Source: Porphyromonadaceae bacterium UBA7176 (lineage in GTDB: Bacteria; Bacteroidota; Bacteroidia; Bacteroidales; Muribaculaceae). From it: a DNA stretch of 29,181 nucleotides. The stretch lies in the NCBI GenBank assembly GCA_002491245.1, contig DKVO01000018.1, positions 1 through 29,181 on the forward strand, in the 5' to 3' direction. Made by a program: the position numbers and the translations under genes. Below, one piece after another: positions 13,946 through 21,909 of this stretch (the stretch's first letter is position 1; each line of letters opens with the position of its first letter). Under the pieces are notes generated by a model that was not told where the DNA came from, did no database searches, and saw only the letters and a program-made list of their open reading frames with translations.

Positions 13946-14505
13946 TTCCCACAGAAATCTTTAGACCACGGGAAACGCACCAGAACACCCGGACCATACA
14001 ATCTGTAATCCGGAATTATGGCAGATTTATCCATCGTATGTGCAACAACAGCCACGGCAACAGACCGCACACCCCTTACTTTACCGACAGCATCAAGCAC
14101 ACGGCGCATGGTGGCACCACTATCGATTGCATCATCGACCACCAGAACCCTGCGTGCCTGTCTGATGCTTGCGACAGCCGATGCGTTGAGTTCGAGTGGG
14201 GACAGTCGTTTTGAAGATCGGCAAGACAGGATACGAGCCTCCATAATCCTCAACACATTCCTCAACCACAATGGCAGTCGACAAACCACATGCCAAATCA
14301 CATTTCCAACCCGGCTTTTGACAGCTGTAGACGGCCGTCGGGATGTGATTGTGAGATGTTCTATGCCTGCAAACATTCTGCGAGCAACAATATCGCCACC
14401 GGTAGCTATTCCCACCACAAGATCAGGGTCGAAAGCGACAGACAATTGTTCGAGCCGGCATACAGCACCAGCAAACTCAGGCGGAGATAGTGTGACCACT
14501 TTCAT
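13942..14505 (-). CDS. Type I phosphoribosyltransferase-fold protein
   Basis: A 187-residue protein with the PRPP-binding signature RVLVVDDAIDSGATMRRV at about 119-136 (Asp124-Asp125) and an upstream loop GIATGGDIVARRM (32-44) that would hold pyrophosphate. Between them lies an insert, about residues 55-115, with an amphipathic hydrophobic helix (69-92, rich in Trp, Leu and Arg). This is larger than in hypoxanthine or adenine transferases and could form the hood domain or a membrane-facing surface. The base or other acceptor cannot be named. It could be a purine or pyrimidine salvage enzyme or a regulator. It is coupled by ATGA to the HAD phosphatase and lies 6 bases after the U32 gene. Confidence 0.85.
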   Translation of the reverse strand: MKVVTLSPPEFAGAVCRLEQLSVAFDPDLVVGIATGGDIVARRMFAGIEHLTITSRRPSTAVKSRVGNVIWHVVCRLPLWLRNVLRIMEARILSCRSSKRLSPLELNASAVASIRQARRVLVVDDAIDSGATMRRVLDAVGKVRGVRSVAVAVVAHTMDKSAIIPDYRLYGPGVLVRFPWSKDFCGK

Positions 14506-14511
14506 ACCATT

Positions 14512-16350
14512 CTATCTCACTTTCACAACATCCATTCCACAGCGGCGGCAATCGAAATCAAGCCTGTAGAGGCCCGACTCATTCCGCAGGAAAAGAGGAG
14601 ATGGTAATTTACGGGCATCGCCGATGCGCAGACATGCTCCAAGCTCGCGACGCAGACAATAACGGGTCTGCATCACTCTCAACTCTCCGCGAGGAGTTTC
14701 CACCTCTACAGCCCCGGCTTCCACTACCGCTCCATGAGTTTCATAGAATTTACGGGACAGCCGATTGGCCACATTATCATGATACGTCAGCCTGACTCCG
14801 GCAAATGCATCGTCGGGAAGAATGCAAGGTTTGCGTCTGTCGTATTTATACGTAGCCAGAGCCACGGTGTCGAGTAATTCCAGAAGATCACGCCGCGCTT
14901 GCGTAAGCACGGAAGCTGCAACAAAACGATCTCCGAGTCTATCTTCCACCGACCTTATATTGTATATCGTACCACCTGTCTTGCATATTACTCGCCTGCG
15001 TTGTTCCTCCTGTGGAGTACGTGCCTCCTGCATCGGACTGTCTACAACAAGAGTTGCCCTGCAAGAACGCTCATCGGCTATTTCAAATGCAATCCGGCAA
15101 TCATCTATCTGGCTTACCACCACTTCGGCGTCTATCGTGCGGCGGCATGTCGCGTCAGTACTATCGAGAATATCGAAAAAAGCCTTATCGACATTTCTGT
15201 ACAATACAGTGCCTGGCGCAAGGCCGGGCACGGGTGTTGCAGGATACAAAATGTCGCCTTCCGACCTATTGAGTCTGAAACCGCAATACTGGCCGTTTCT
15301 ATCATAGAACCCGAGGCCATCGCCATTGGTAAGCTCTACCGACAACGAAGCCCTGAAAGAGCGCCGGCGGCTGTCGTAAGCCGACGTCACCCGCCCTATT
15401 TCAAGACCGGCCCACTTGGGAGTATCGAGCGAGGCCATATGTCCGGGCTTACGCACGAAATATGATGTATAGCCCCGGTTGAATGTCCGGCCGAGGTCAG
15501 GAGCGAACTCTGCCGAAGACTTTCCGGCCGAAGCGCGGACATACTTTCCGCCCGACTTATCACAGATATTGTCAAGCAGGCGGCTGTAGGCTTGAGTCAC
15601 ATTGGCCACATAAGCAGCATCCTTGAGACGGCCTTCTATTTTGAACGACGACGCCCCGGCCTCGACAAGATCCGCCAACACCGAACTTTGGTTAAGGTCG
15701 CGCAGCGATAGATAATGCTTGCGCGGACCGACATCATTCCCATCCTTGTCGACAAGATTATATGGTAGGCGACACATCTGTGGGCAGGTGCCACGGTTAG
15801 CGCTTCGGCCCGATGCAACAAAACCGGCCTGACAGTCGCCACTGTAGCTCACGCACAATGCGCCGTGGACAAATACCTCGACAGGCACGCCCGACGCTTC
15901 GGCACAGGCCTTGATTTCGGCCGGAGTAAACTCGCGCGGCAACACAAGTTGGGCAAAACCGGCACAGGCAAGACGACGGGCCTTATCGGGCGTACGGATA
16001 TCGCACTGAGTGCTTGCATGAAGTGATATCGGCGGCAAATCCATTTCGAGAAACGCCATATCCTGCACGATAAGCGCATCGACACCTGCCGCATAAAGCT
16101 TCCACACAAGGGCTTTGGCATCGTCGAGTTCGGTGTCGTAGAGGATAGTGTTCATCGTCACATACACCTTCGCCCTGTACCGGTGGGCGAAAGAGCAAAG
16201 ACCGGCGATATCTTCAACACTGTTCGATGCGGCTGCCCTGGCGCCGAAAGCCGGCGCTCCTATATATACAGCATCGGCTCCGGCCAATATTGCCGTTCGG
16301 CCTATCGCGGCATTACGTGCCGGCGACAGCAATTCAAGAGTGCGCGACAT
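14512..16350 (-). CDS. rlhA: U32-family protein, RlhA-like 23S rRNA hydroxylation enzyme
   Basis: A 612-residue member of the peptidase U32 family with the long C-terminal extension (collagenase-like/DUF3656) of E. coli YdcP/RlhA, which is needed for 5-hydroxycytidine at 23S rRNA C2501. The N-terminal TIM-barrel region starts LELLSPARNAAIGRTAILAG with ADAVYIGAPAFGARAA. The family block HGALCVSYSGDCQAGF and NRGTCPQMCRLPY holds four cysteines (Cys166, Cys173, Cys189, Cys193) suited to an iron-sulfur cluster. A further CxxC sits near the C-terminus (601-604). Related U32 proteins act in ubiquinone or tRNA hydroxylation, and peptidase activity is unlikely. The ATG at 16350 overlaps the PHP gene by 17 bases; the upstream TTG at 16365 is less likely. 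Confidence 0.85.
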   Translation of the reverse strand: MSRTLELLSPARNAAIGRTAILAGADAVYIGAPAFGARAAASNSVEDIAGLCSFAHRYRAKVYVTMNTILYDTELDDAKALVWKLYAAGVDALIVQDMAFLEMDLPPISLHASTQCDIRTPDKARRLACAGFAQLVLPREFTPAEIKACAEASGVPVEVFVHGALCVSYSGDCQAGFVASGRSANRGTCPQMCRLPYNLVDKDGNDVGPRKHYLSLRDLNQSSVLADLVEAGASSFKIEGRLKDAAYVANVTQAYSRLLDNICDKSGGKYVRASAGKSSAEFAPDLGRTFNRGYTSYFVRKPGHMASLDTPKWAGLEIGRVTSAYDSRRRSFRASLSVELTNGDGLGFYDRNGQYCGFRLNRSEGDILYPATPVPGLAPGTVLYRNVDKAFFDILDSTDATCRRTIDAEVVVSQIDDCRIAFEIADERSCRATLVVDSPMQEARTPQEEQRRRVICKTGGTIYNIRSVEDRLGDRFVAASVLTQARRDLLELLDTVALATYKYDRRKPCILPDDAFAGVRLTYHDNVANRLSRKFYETHGAVVEAGAVEVETPRGELRVMQTRYCLRRELGACLRIGDARKLPSPLFLRNESGLYRLDFDCRRCGMDVVKVR

Positions 16351-17161
16351 AATCGATGTTGTCAAGTACTTTGAAAGCTTCGTCCCTCGATGCGTCGATA
16401 CGATCGGGATGATGGGCGTCGCTGTTGACGATCACCGTAATACCGGCATCGGCAAGAACCGGAAGATAACGCTCGCCGGGGAAGAAACGGCCGTGTTCGC
16501 GCCGGGCTTTGGTATTGAGCTCCACCACACAACGATGGGCTATGATCGAATCTATGAGAGCCTCAGCACAAGCTCGGTAGAACGAACTATCCTCTATCCC
16601 GGGGGCATAATACGATGCATTCTGCCCTATTTTATCGAAGTGTCCCAGAATATCGAAACCACCGGCTTCCACCATAGCCACAGACTGGCGGTAGAAAGTA
16701 TCGACCACATACTCTATATCCCTACGGAAATGGGCATCCATTCGACGGGCAAAATTATCGAAGTGACCGTCAATATCGACATATTCGCCCGACTGCGAAG
16801 GGATGAAATGCACCGAACCTATAATATAGTCGAGCGGAAGGGCTTGAAAATAACTATGCGACGGACCCCACTCCGTGCCGAGATAATCGACCTCCATAGC
16901 GGTGTAAAATGTACAGGCCGACAAACCCGGCATAGATTTTATCCGCTCAACTTCTGCCAGAAACATAGGAACATCGCTCTCCGACATATTGCACGGCGAC
17001 GCGATCGGTATCGGGCTGTGAGGTGAAAATCCGTAATGACGCATACCACAGGCCACCGCGGCCCGGGCCATCTCTTCCATCGGGGCACGGCCGTCGCAAA
17101 ACTGTGTATGGCTGTGAAAATTATATTGTCGTGTTTGGGATATTATACTTTTAAAGTCCAT
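16334..17161 (-). CDS. PHP-domain phosphoesterase, HisK-type histidinol-phosphatase-like
   Basis: A 275-residue PHP-family protein with all the usual metal ligands in order: NFHSHTQFCDG (His16, His18, Asp23), SPHSP (His48), AMEVDYL (Glu90), GSVHFI (His118), ILGHFDKI (His174) and VNSDAHHP (Asp248, His250). This pattern matches the trinuclear-metal histinol-phosphate phosphatases of the HisK/HisJ type, and the length fits. No other histidine-biosynthesis gene is in the window, so the substrate could be another phosphomonoester. I use the ATG at 17161, 11 bases after the carrier stop; a TTG at 17176 overlaps that stop. The 3' end overlaps the RlhA-like gene. Confidence 0.85.
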   Translation of the reverse strand: MDFKSIISQTRQYNFHSHTQFCDGRAPMEEMARAAVACGMRHYGFSPHSPIPIASPCNMSESDVPMFLAEVERIKSMPGLSACTFYTAMEVDYLGTEWGPSHSYFQALPLDYIIGSVHFIPSQSGEYVDIDGHFDNFARRMDAHFRRDIEYVVDTFYRQSVAMVEAGGFDILGHFDKIGQNASYYAPGIEDSSFYRACAEALIDSIIAHRCVVELNTKARREHGRFFPGERYLPVLADAGITVIVNSDAHHPDRIDASRDEAFKVLDNIDYVAHS

Positions 17162-17172
17162 AAAAAAACGAA

Positions 17173-18624
17173 TCAATAAGCCACATCGTGGACAAGTCTA
17201 CCTTTACCGACAAGCACCTTGTAGCGCACAAACAGCCCTATGCAGATTGCATCGGCCGCAAGTCCGATCATAAGCGACAGGCTTAACGGAAGCCCGAAAC
17301 CTTCGGGCGACGGAGCTGTGAAAAGATATGTAACCACCACTGCGGTCATAAACAATGCCGGCATCATAGCAACAGCATAAGCTCTTCCATGACGGGCAAG
17401 ATAGACCGTGGCGGCCCATAAGGTAAAGGCGGAAAGCATCTGGTTGATCCACGCAAAATAGCGCCACAGAACATTGAAATCAAGCAACATCAGGGCGAAT
17501 GTACATGCAAAGATAGGTATCGACACCATAAGGCGTTTCGCCAGTTTGCTTTGGTCGATATGCAAAAAATCGGCGACGATAAGCCTGGCCGAGCGCAAGG
17601 CTGTGTCTCCCGTTGTTATAGGAGCGGCGATGACACCAAGCAGGGCCAGAAGTCCACCGAAAGTACCAAGCCATCCCACCGAGATATCATGGACGAGATC
17701 GCCGGCAGAATGTCCTGACATATATTCCTGAAGTTGGCCATACCCTCCGGTGAAAGCGATTGCCGCGGCAGCCCATATCAAAGCCACTATTCCTTCGGCA
17801 ACCATCGCACCATAAAAAACAGGACGTGCGAGACGTTCGTTTTTCAGACAACGAGCCATCATCGGCGACTGGGTGGCGTGGAAACCCGATATGGCTCCGC
17901 AAGCTATGCTCACAAACATCATGGGAAACAGAGGGTGGGTATCAGGCGATGGATGGCGCGACTGAAGGCCGTCGGAAAACCCGTCGGGTATCATATATCC
18001 TCCGAAAAGCAACACATACAGCAGACCGGCCGCCATAAACAGCAGCGCAAAACCGAAGATAGGGTAAAAGCGGCCTATAAGTTTATCGATAGGCAGCAGC
18101 GTAGCCGCTATATAATATAGGAATATTACTGCGATCCAGAATGTCGTATCGGCCCAGCCCGGTGTCATGTTACCGAGCAACCCGGCCGGAGTAAGGACAA
18201 ACACGGCGCCGACAAGCACCAGAAGAACCGTGGATACAACACGCAGAACTTGTTTTATGACAGGTCCGAGTTCGCGTCCCACAAGCTCAGGCAAGGAATC
18301 GCCGCCCGAACGGACCGACATCATGGCTGATATGAAATCGTGGACTGCGCCACCGAAAATCGTTCCGGCTACAATCCATATGAACGCCGCCGGACCAAAC
18401 ATCACTCCCATGATAGCGCCGAATATAGGTCCGAGTCCGGCAATATTGAGGAACTGGATAAGGAACACACGCCATGTGGGCATCTCGATGAAATCGACGC
18501 CATCGGCACGTGTCTGCGCCGGCATCAACCGCTTCGGATCGACACCGAATACCTTCTCCACCAACAAGCCGTAGAGGGCATAGCCCCCTACGAGCAATAG
18601 CAACGATACTATTAATGTGGTCAT
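17173..18624 (-). CDS. CstA-family carbon starvation/pyruvate-type carrier (short form)
   Basis: A 483-residue polytopic membrane protein with about a dozen hydrophobic segments. Conserved CstA stretches include FLIQFLNIAGLGPIFGAIMG, the block AGTIFGGAVHDFISAMMSVR, SGFHATQSPMMARCLKNE and APITTGDTALRSARLIVADF. E. coli CstA and BtsT are about 700 residues; this is the shorter form common in Bacteroidetes, lacking much of the C-terminal portion. Family members import pyruvate and possibly peptides during nutrient limitation, and the substrate here is not proven. The ATG overlaps the floA stop as ATGA, so the carrier is translationally coupled to the flotillin-like protein. The PHP phosphatase follows after 11 bases. 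Confidence 0.92.
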   Translation of the reverse strand: MTTLIVSLLLLVGGYALYGLLVEKVFGVDPKRLMPAQTRADGVDFIEMPTWRVFLIQFLNIAGLGPIFGAIMGVMFGPAAFIWIVAGTIFGGAVHDFISAMMSVRSGGDSLPELVGRELGPVIKQVLRVVSTVLLVLVGAVFVLTPAGLLGNMTPGWADTTFWIAVIFLYYIAATLLPIDKLIGRFYPIFGFALLFMAAGLLYVLLFGGYMIPDGFSDGLQSRHPSPDTHPLFPMMFVSIACGAISGFHATQSPMMARCLKNERLARPVFYGAMVAEGIVALIWAAAAIAFTGGYGQLQEYMSGHSAGDLVHDISVGWLGTFGGLLALLGVIAAPITTGDTALRSARLIVADFLHIDQSKLAKRLMVSIPIFACTFALMLLDFNVLWRYFAWINQMLSAFTLWAATVYLARHGRAYAVAMMPALFMTAVVVTYLFTAPSPEGFGLPLSLSLMIGLAADAICIGLFVRYKVLVGKGRLVHDVAY

Positions 18625-19604
18625 TGCTTGATTTCGGGCGTGGATGCCGGACCCTGCCCTATCGACTGACGCATGGTGGTGTCGGCCTCCATGTTTTTCA
18701 TGCGATAATAGTCCATTATTCCGAGATTACCGCTCAAGAAAGCCTGAGCCATAGCCTTGGGCAGCTCACACTCAGCCTCAATCACTTTCGCACGTGCTTC
18801 CTGGGCAAGAGCCTTCATTTCCTGCTCTCGGGCGATAGCCATAGCACGTCGTTCCTCGGCCTTGGCCTGCGCGATATTCTTGTCTGCATTGGCCTGGTCG
18901 ATCTGCAGCGCTGCGCCGATGTTGCGGCCTATATCGATATCGGCGATGTCGATCGATAATATTTCGAAAGCTGTTCCGGAGTCGAGGCCCTTGCGCAACA
19001 CAAGCTTCGAAATCGAGTCAGGATTTTCGAGCACCTGCTTATGGCTCTCCGACGAACCGATCGACGATACTATACCCTCGCCTACACGGGCAAGAACCGT
19101 GTCTTCACCTGCGCCGCCGACAAGCTGACGGATGTTGGCACGGACCGTGACACGGGCTTTGGCGATAAGCTGGATACCGTCTTTGGCCACAGCTGTAACA
19201 GGAGGAGTATCAATAACTTTCGGATTTACGCTCATCTGCACAGCCTGGAACACATCACGACCGGCAAGGTCTATCGCCGTTGCCATTTTAAAGCCCAGGT
19301 CTATATTGGCTTTCGAAGCCGACACAAGAGCATGAACTACACGCTCGACGTTACCGCCGGCAAGATAATGGGCCTCCAGATCGTCGCGCGTCACATCGTG
19401 GAGCCCGGCCTTGTGGGCTTCGATAAGAGCCCTCACTATCACACTGGCCGGAACCTGACGTATACGCATCAGCACAAGCTGAAGAAGCGATATCTTGACT
19501 CCGCTGACACGGGCCGATATCCAAAGGAAGAACGGGCAGTAGTAAAAAAATACGATAAGTACTATTACCGCCGCTACGATAAGCATAACAATTGTCAATT
19601 CCAT
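18621..19604 (-). CDS. floA: Flotillin-like protein FloA (SPFH family)
   Basis: A 327-residue protein with one N-terminal membrane hairpin or helix (about residues 5-28), followed by ISARVSGVKISLLQLVLMRIR, highly typical of FloA/YqfA. The SPFH core spans about 70-210 (VNPKVIDTPPVTAVAKDGIQ, RVTVRANIRQLVGGAGEDTV, SIDIADIDIGRNIGA). An Ala/Glu-rich helical tail follows (about 228-285), as in flotillins. FloA scaffolds functional membrane microdomains and oligomerises at the inner membrane. In many bacteria it is next to an NfeD protein, which is absent here. The neighbours are a TPR/PD40 protein 21 bases upstream and an ATGA-coupled CstA-type carrier downstream. Confidence 0.93.
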   Translation of the reverse strand: MELTIVMLIVAAVIVLIVFFYYCPFFLWISARVSGVKISLLQLVLMRIRQVPASVIVRALIEAHKAGLHDVTRDDLEAHYLAGGNVERVVHALVSASKANIDLGFKMATAIDLAGRDVFQAVQMSVNPKVIDTPPVTAVAKDGIQLIAKARVTVRANIRQLVGGAGEDTVLARVGEGIVSSIGSSESHKQVLENPDSISKLVLRKGLDSGTAFEILSIDIADIDIGRNIGAALQIDQANADKNIAQAKAEERRAMAIAREQEMKALAQEARAKVIEAECELPKAMAQAFLSGNLGIMDYYRMKNMEADTTMRQSIGQGPASTPEIKQ

Positions 19605-19625
19605 TTCTATTGTGTATTAGTTGGT

Positions 19626-21053
19626 TTATTCTTTTTCAAGCCGCACGGCATTGTTGATCTGCGAACGGTAGTTGCGACGTAACTTCGCAATCTCGCGTTC
19701 GCCGTCAAGGATCTGCTGCGACACCGAAGTATCGCCCTGACGGTATTGCTCACGCAAGCTTTCAATTTCCTCTATCTTGCGGCCGAGCGATAGTTTGGTG
19801 GCCAAAGCTTCGAGCATGGCGCTCTGGGCGCGTTCGTTGTGGAAGTCGGAAAGGGCCGTATACACCTTACCGCCACCCATATCCAAAGCAAAAAGGCGAG
19901 GGTCGGCTTCGATACTTTGTGACTGAGAAGCAGCCGGAAGTCTCGATTCAAGCAGAGACTTGTAATCGACGCCTTCTTTACGGGTCATGGCAATATTGTC
20001 GAGCCGGGCGAGCGAAGCCAGCCTGGGGTCATCTGTATCTACATTCACACGCATAGCCGACGGAGCGAAGACATACACCGTCACCTTACCTGGTATACGG
20101 TTGCGGTCGGTGGCAAACCAGCCGAGACCCGACGTTTCGTCGATAGCCAGCATATAGTCGTCGTACGGCGAATTATATGGCATACCCATATTCTGAGCCT
20201 GATAATATGCTCCGTCTTCGTTCTCATTGCGGCGAGTCATGAAGATATCATAACCACCGAGAGAGTTTTCTCCATCGTTGGCGAAGTAGAGAGTCACACC
20301 GTCAGGCATAAGGAACGGAAATCTGGCATTTCCGCCGTCGGCAAGCGATTGGTCAAGTGCCACACTGTGGTCGAGGGTTCCATCGTCGAGGATATTGGCT
20401 CCATAGAGACTGTAGACACCCGACTCATCCGCCGCGCTCCAGAGTATCTCACTGTTGTTCTGTGGCATATAGGCAACCGAGAGCTCTGCCGCATCGTTGC
20501 CGGCTCCTATGCGGCGCACCGCATCAGGTGGCAGGATACGGCCGGCGGCGGCCGACAGACGGTATGCCTTGAAGAAATCGGCGCTGTCTACAACTATCGA
20601 ATCAAGTATCTCTATACTCTCTACGCGTTCAAGCATATTGCTCATGCGCATCGCGCGGCGCTGCATCGCCGCGAGTTCTTCCGGCTCATCCTTCTTAGCT
20701 TTGGCCAGCGACTTTTTCCATGTCTCGATATGGGTGTCGGCATCATCGACCCGATACTCGTCGAGGGCTTTCGACGCCAATATCCTCGATGCGTCGGCAA
20801 CGCCCCGGGCCTCGGCTTTTTCAAGAGGCTCGCTTGCTGCAGCATAATCGCCAAGTTCTATTAGCGAAAGGCCAAGATAATAGTTTGCCGTACCATCCTT
20901 TGGTTTGGTCTTCAATATCTTGCGCAACTTATCCACAGCCCCGGCATAGTCGCCCTCTCGATAGAGGCGTTTGGCATCGTCGATAGGCGCTGCAGAGGCG
21001 CTTAACGACAGCAGCAGGACTGGTATGATTATATTTAAGCGTTTCAACTTCAT
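19626..21053 (-). CDS. Exported TPR and PD40 (WD40-like) repeat protein
   Basis: A 475-residue exported protein. A signal peptide (1-22, ending LSASAAP) is followed by TPR repeats (about 23-100; AKRLYREGDYAGAVDKLRKI and the next helices) and a charged helical linker. A beta-propeller-like section (about 190-335) carries the PD40 hallmarks PFLMPDGVTLYFANDG and LGGYDIF. The final 100 residues are coiled-coil-like and charged. The same TPR plus PD40 arrangement begins the PorE-type outer-membrane proteins of Bacteroidetes, but those continue into carboxypeptidase-regulatory and OmpA domains, which are missing here. Role unknown; a periplasmic scaffold is a guess. The ATG at 21053 is chosen because it gives a clean signal peptide; the GTG at 21062 only adds three residues. 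Confidence 0.82.
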   Translation of the reverse strand: MKLKRLNIIIPVLLLSLSASAAPIDDAKRLYREGDYAGAVDKLRKILKTKPKDGTANYYLGLSLIELGDYAAASEPLEKAEARGVADASRILASKALDEYRVDDADTHIETWKKSLAKAKKDEPEELAAMQRRAMRMSNMLERVESIEILDSIVVDSADFFKAYRLSAAAGRILPPDAVRRIGAGNDAAELSVAYMPQNNSEILWSAADESGVYSLYGANILDDGTLDHSVALDQSLADGGNARFPFLMPDGVTLYFANDGENSLGGYDIFMTRRNENEDGAYYQAQNMGMPYNSPYDDYMLAIDETSGLGWFATDRNRIPGKVTVYVFAPSAMRVNVDTDDPRLASLARLDNIAMTRKEGVDYKSLLESRLPAASQSQSIEADPRLFALDMGGGKVYTALSDFHNERAQSAMLEALATKLSLGRKIEEIESLREQYRQGDTSVSQQILDGEREIAKLRRNYRSQINNAVRLEKE

Positions 21054-21071
21054 AAACTTCACTTTACACTG

Positions 21072-21103
21072 CGAATTTACGAAAAAATTATCTATGCGGC
21101 AAA
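21072..21103 (-). promoter_or_regulatory. Candidate promoter of the TPR/PD40-floA-cstA operon
   Basis: On the minus strand TTTG (21103-21100) is followed after 20 bases by TAAATTCG (21079-21072), one mismatch from TAnnTTTG. The predicted start near 21065 leaves a leader of about 12 bases. The -33 box overlaps the T-run of the upstream terminator. The sequence GCAGTGTAAAGT follows the -7 box, as it does before the response regulator gene. Confidence 0.4.
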
Positions 21104-21135
21104 AAAAATAAGCCTCCGGTCCATCGGGGCCGGAG
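21101..21135 (-). terminator. Intrinsic terminator of the outer-membrane protein gene
   Basis: Read on the minus strand, CTCCGG (21135-21130) pairs with CCGGAG (21119-21114), and three further inner pairs (one G-T) bring the stem to 9 bp with a 4-base loop. GCTTATTTTTTTT follows. It lies about 70 bases after the stop codon of the beta-barrel gene. Confidence 0.8.
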
Positions 21136-21158
21136 ACTACCGTATCTCTGTTTCCAGA

Positions 21159-21170
21159 ACTTACGTAAGT
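21159..21170. repeat. Perfect 12-base palindrome ACTTACGTAAGT
   Basis: This self-complementary 12-mer lies between the beta-barrel stop codon and its terminator, in the transcribed 3' end. As DNA it could bind a dimeric protein; as RNA it is too tight to form a hairpin without opening the centre. Confidence 0.5.
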
Positions 21171-21202
21171 GGATAAATTAGTTTATAGTATAATCTGTTG
21201 TT

Positions 21203-21763
21203 TTAGAAATTCACATAGAAACCGAGCGACAGGTTCTGGCTGTTGAGCAACAGACCACCGGCTTCGGTATGACCTCCGGCTTTTGCTGCATTGTTGGCAC
21301 CCTTGTAACCCAAGAAACCCACATGGGCAACTACGCTGAAACGGTCGGTAAGGTTAAGCGCGATACCGGGGGCTGCACCGATTTGCCAAGTACATGCCGT
21401 CTTGGAATCATCGCCGTGCTTATAGTGTGTCCAACCGGCACCGATACCAACTGTACCGTCGACAAAAAGACTGATCAATCCATTGTCGCTGCGGAAGTAA
21501 GTGTAGCGGAGGTAAGGATTGAACTGGAACAGATGCGACGACACGCCTACTCCGCATATATGGTTATAACCATAACCCACAGTGGCACCTACAGCCCATG
21601 AGTCGTCAAGGTTCATACCCAATTCTGGCAGGATGGTGAGGGAGTTGGTGGTTTCGCCCTTGGTGTCTTCGTGCCAGAAACCGAGCTGGCCACCGGCATA
21701 ATACTGTGCTGAAACGAAAAGGCTGCTTACAGCCATGAGTGCGGTGAATAAAAGTTTCTTCAT
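21203..21763 (-). CDS. Small outer-membrane beta-barrel protein
   Basis: A 186-residue exported protein. A clean signal peptide MKKLLFTALMAVSSLFVSA is followed by strands with alternating polar and aromatic or hydrophobic residues (QYYAGGQLGFW, WAVGATVGYGYN, FNPYLRYTYFRSDNGLISLF, DGTVGIGAGWTHY, FSVVAHVGFLGYKG). The end is LSLGFYVNF, a terminal aromatic residue as in outer-membrane barrels that use BamA. About eight strands would fit, as in OmpW/OmpX-like porin-family proteins. Its cargo or ligand is unknown. It has its own candidate promoter and terminator, so it is likely monocistronic. It is transcribed divergently from the coiled-coil/MgtC operon. Confidence 0.85.
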   Translation of the reverse strand: MKKLLFTALMAVSSLFVSAQYYAGGQLGFWHEDTKGETTNSLTILPELGMNLDDSWAVGATVGYGYNHICGVGVSSHLFQFNPYLRYTYFRSDNGLISLFVDGTVGIGAGWTHYKHGDDSKTACTWQIGAAPGIALNLTDRFSVVAHVGFLGYKGANNAAKAGGHTEAGGLLLNSQNLSLGFYVNF

Positions 21764-21797
21764 AATGCGTTTTTATGTTAGTCCTGTTTTAACAACA

Positions 21798-21829
21798 CAA
21801 AAGTACCGCAAATTGTTTTGCATGACAAT
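21798..21829 (-). promoter_or_regulatory. Candidate promoter of the outer-membrane beta-barrel gene
   Basis: On the minus strand ATTG (21829-21826) is followed after 20 bases by TACTTTTG (21805-21798), an exact TAnnTTTG -7 box. The predicted start near 21791 gives a leader of about 28 bases to the ATG at 21763. Confidence 0.5.
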
Positions 21830-21845
21830 AGGCCGCATTTAAAAT

Positions 21846-21876
21846 TTTGCCATTTGGCAGATATTGTTTAATTTTG
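21846..21876 (+). promoter_or_regulatory. Promoter of the coiled-coil/mgtC/kef operon
   Basis: TTTG (21846-21849), exactly 19 bases, then TAATTTTG (21869-21876) is a full match to the Bacteroidetes consensus. The predicted start near 21883 leaves a leader of about 27 bases before the ATG at 21910. It stands back to back with the beta-barrel promoter, the two -33 boxes being 16 bases apart. Confidence 0.7.
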
Positions 21877-21909
21877 TGGTTTGAAATGCTATAATTAACA
21901 CATCCTAAT

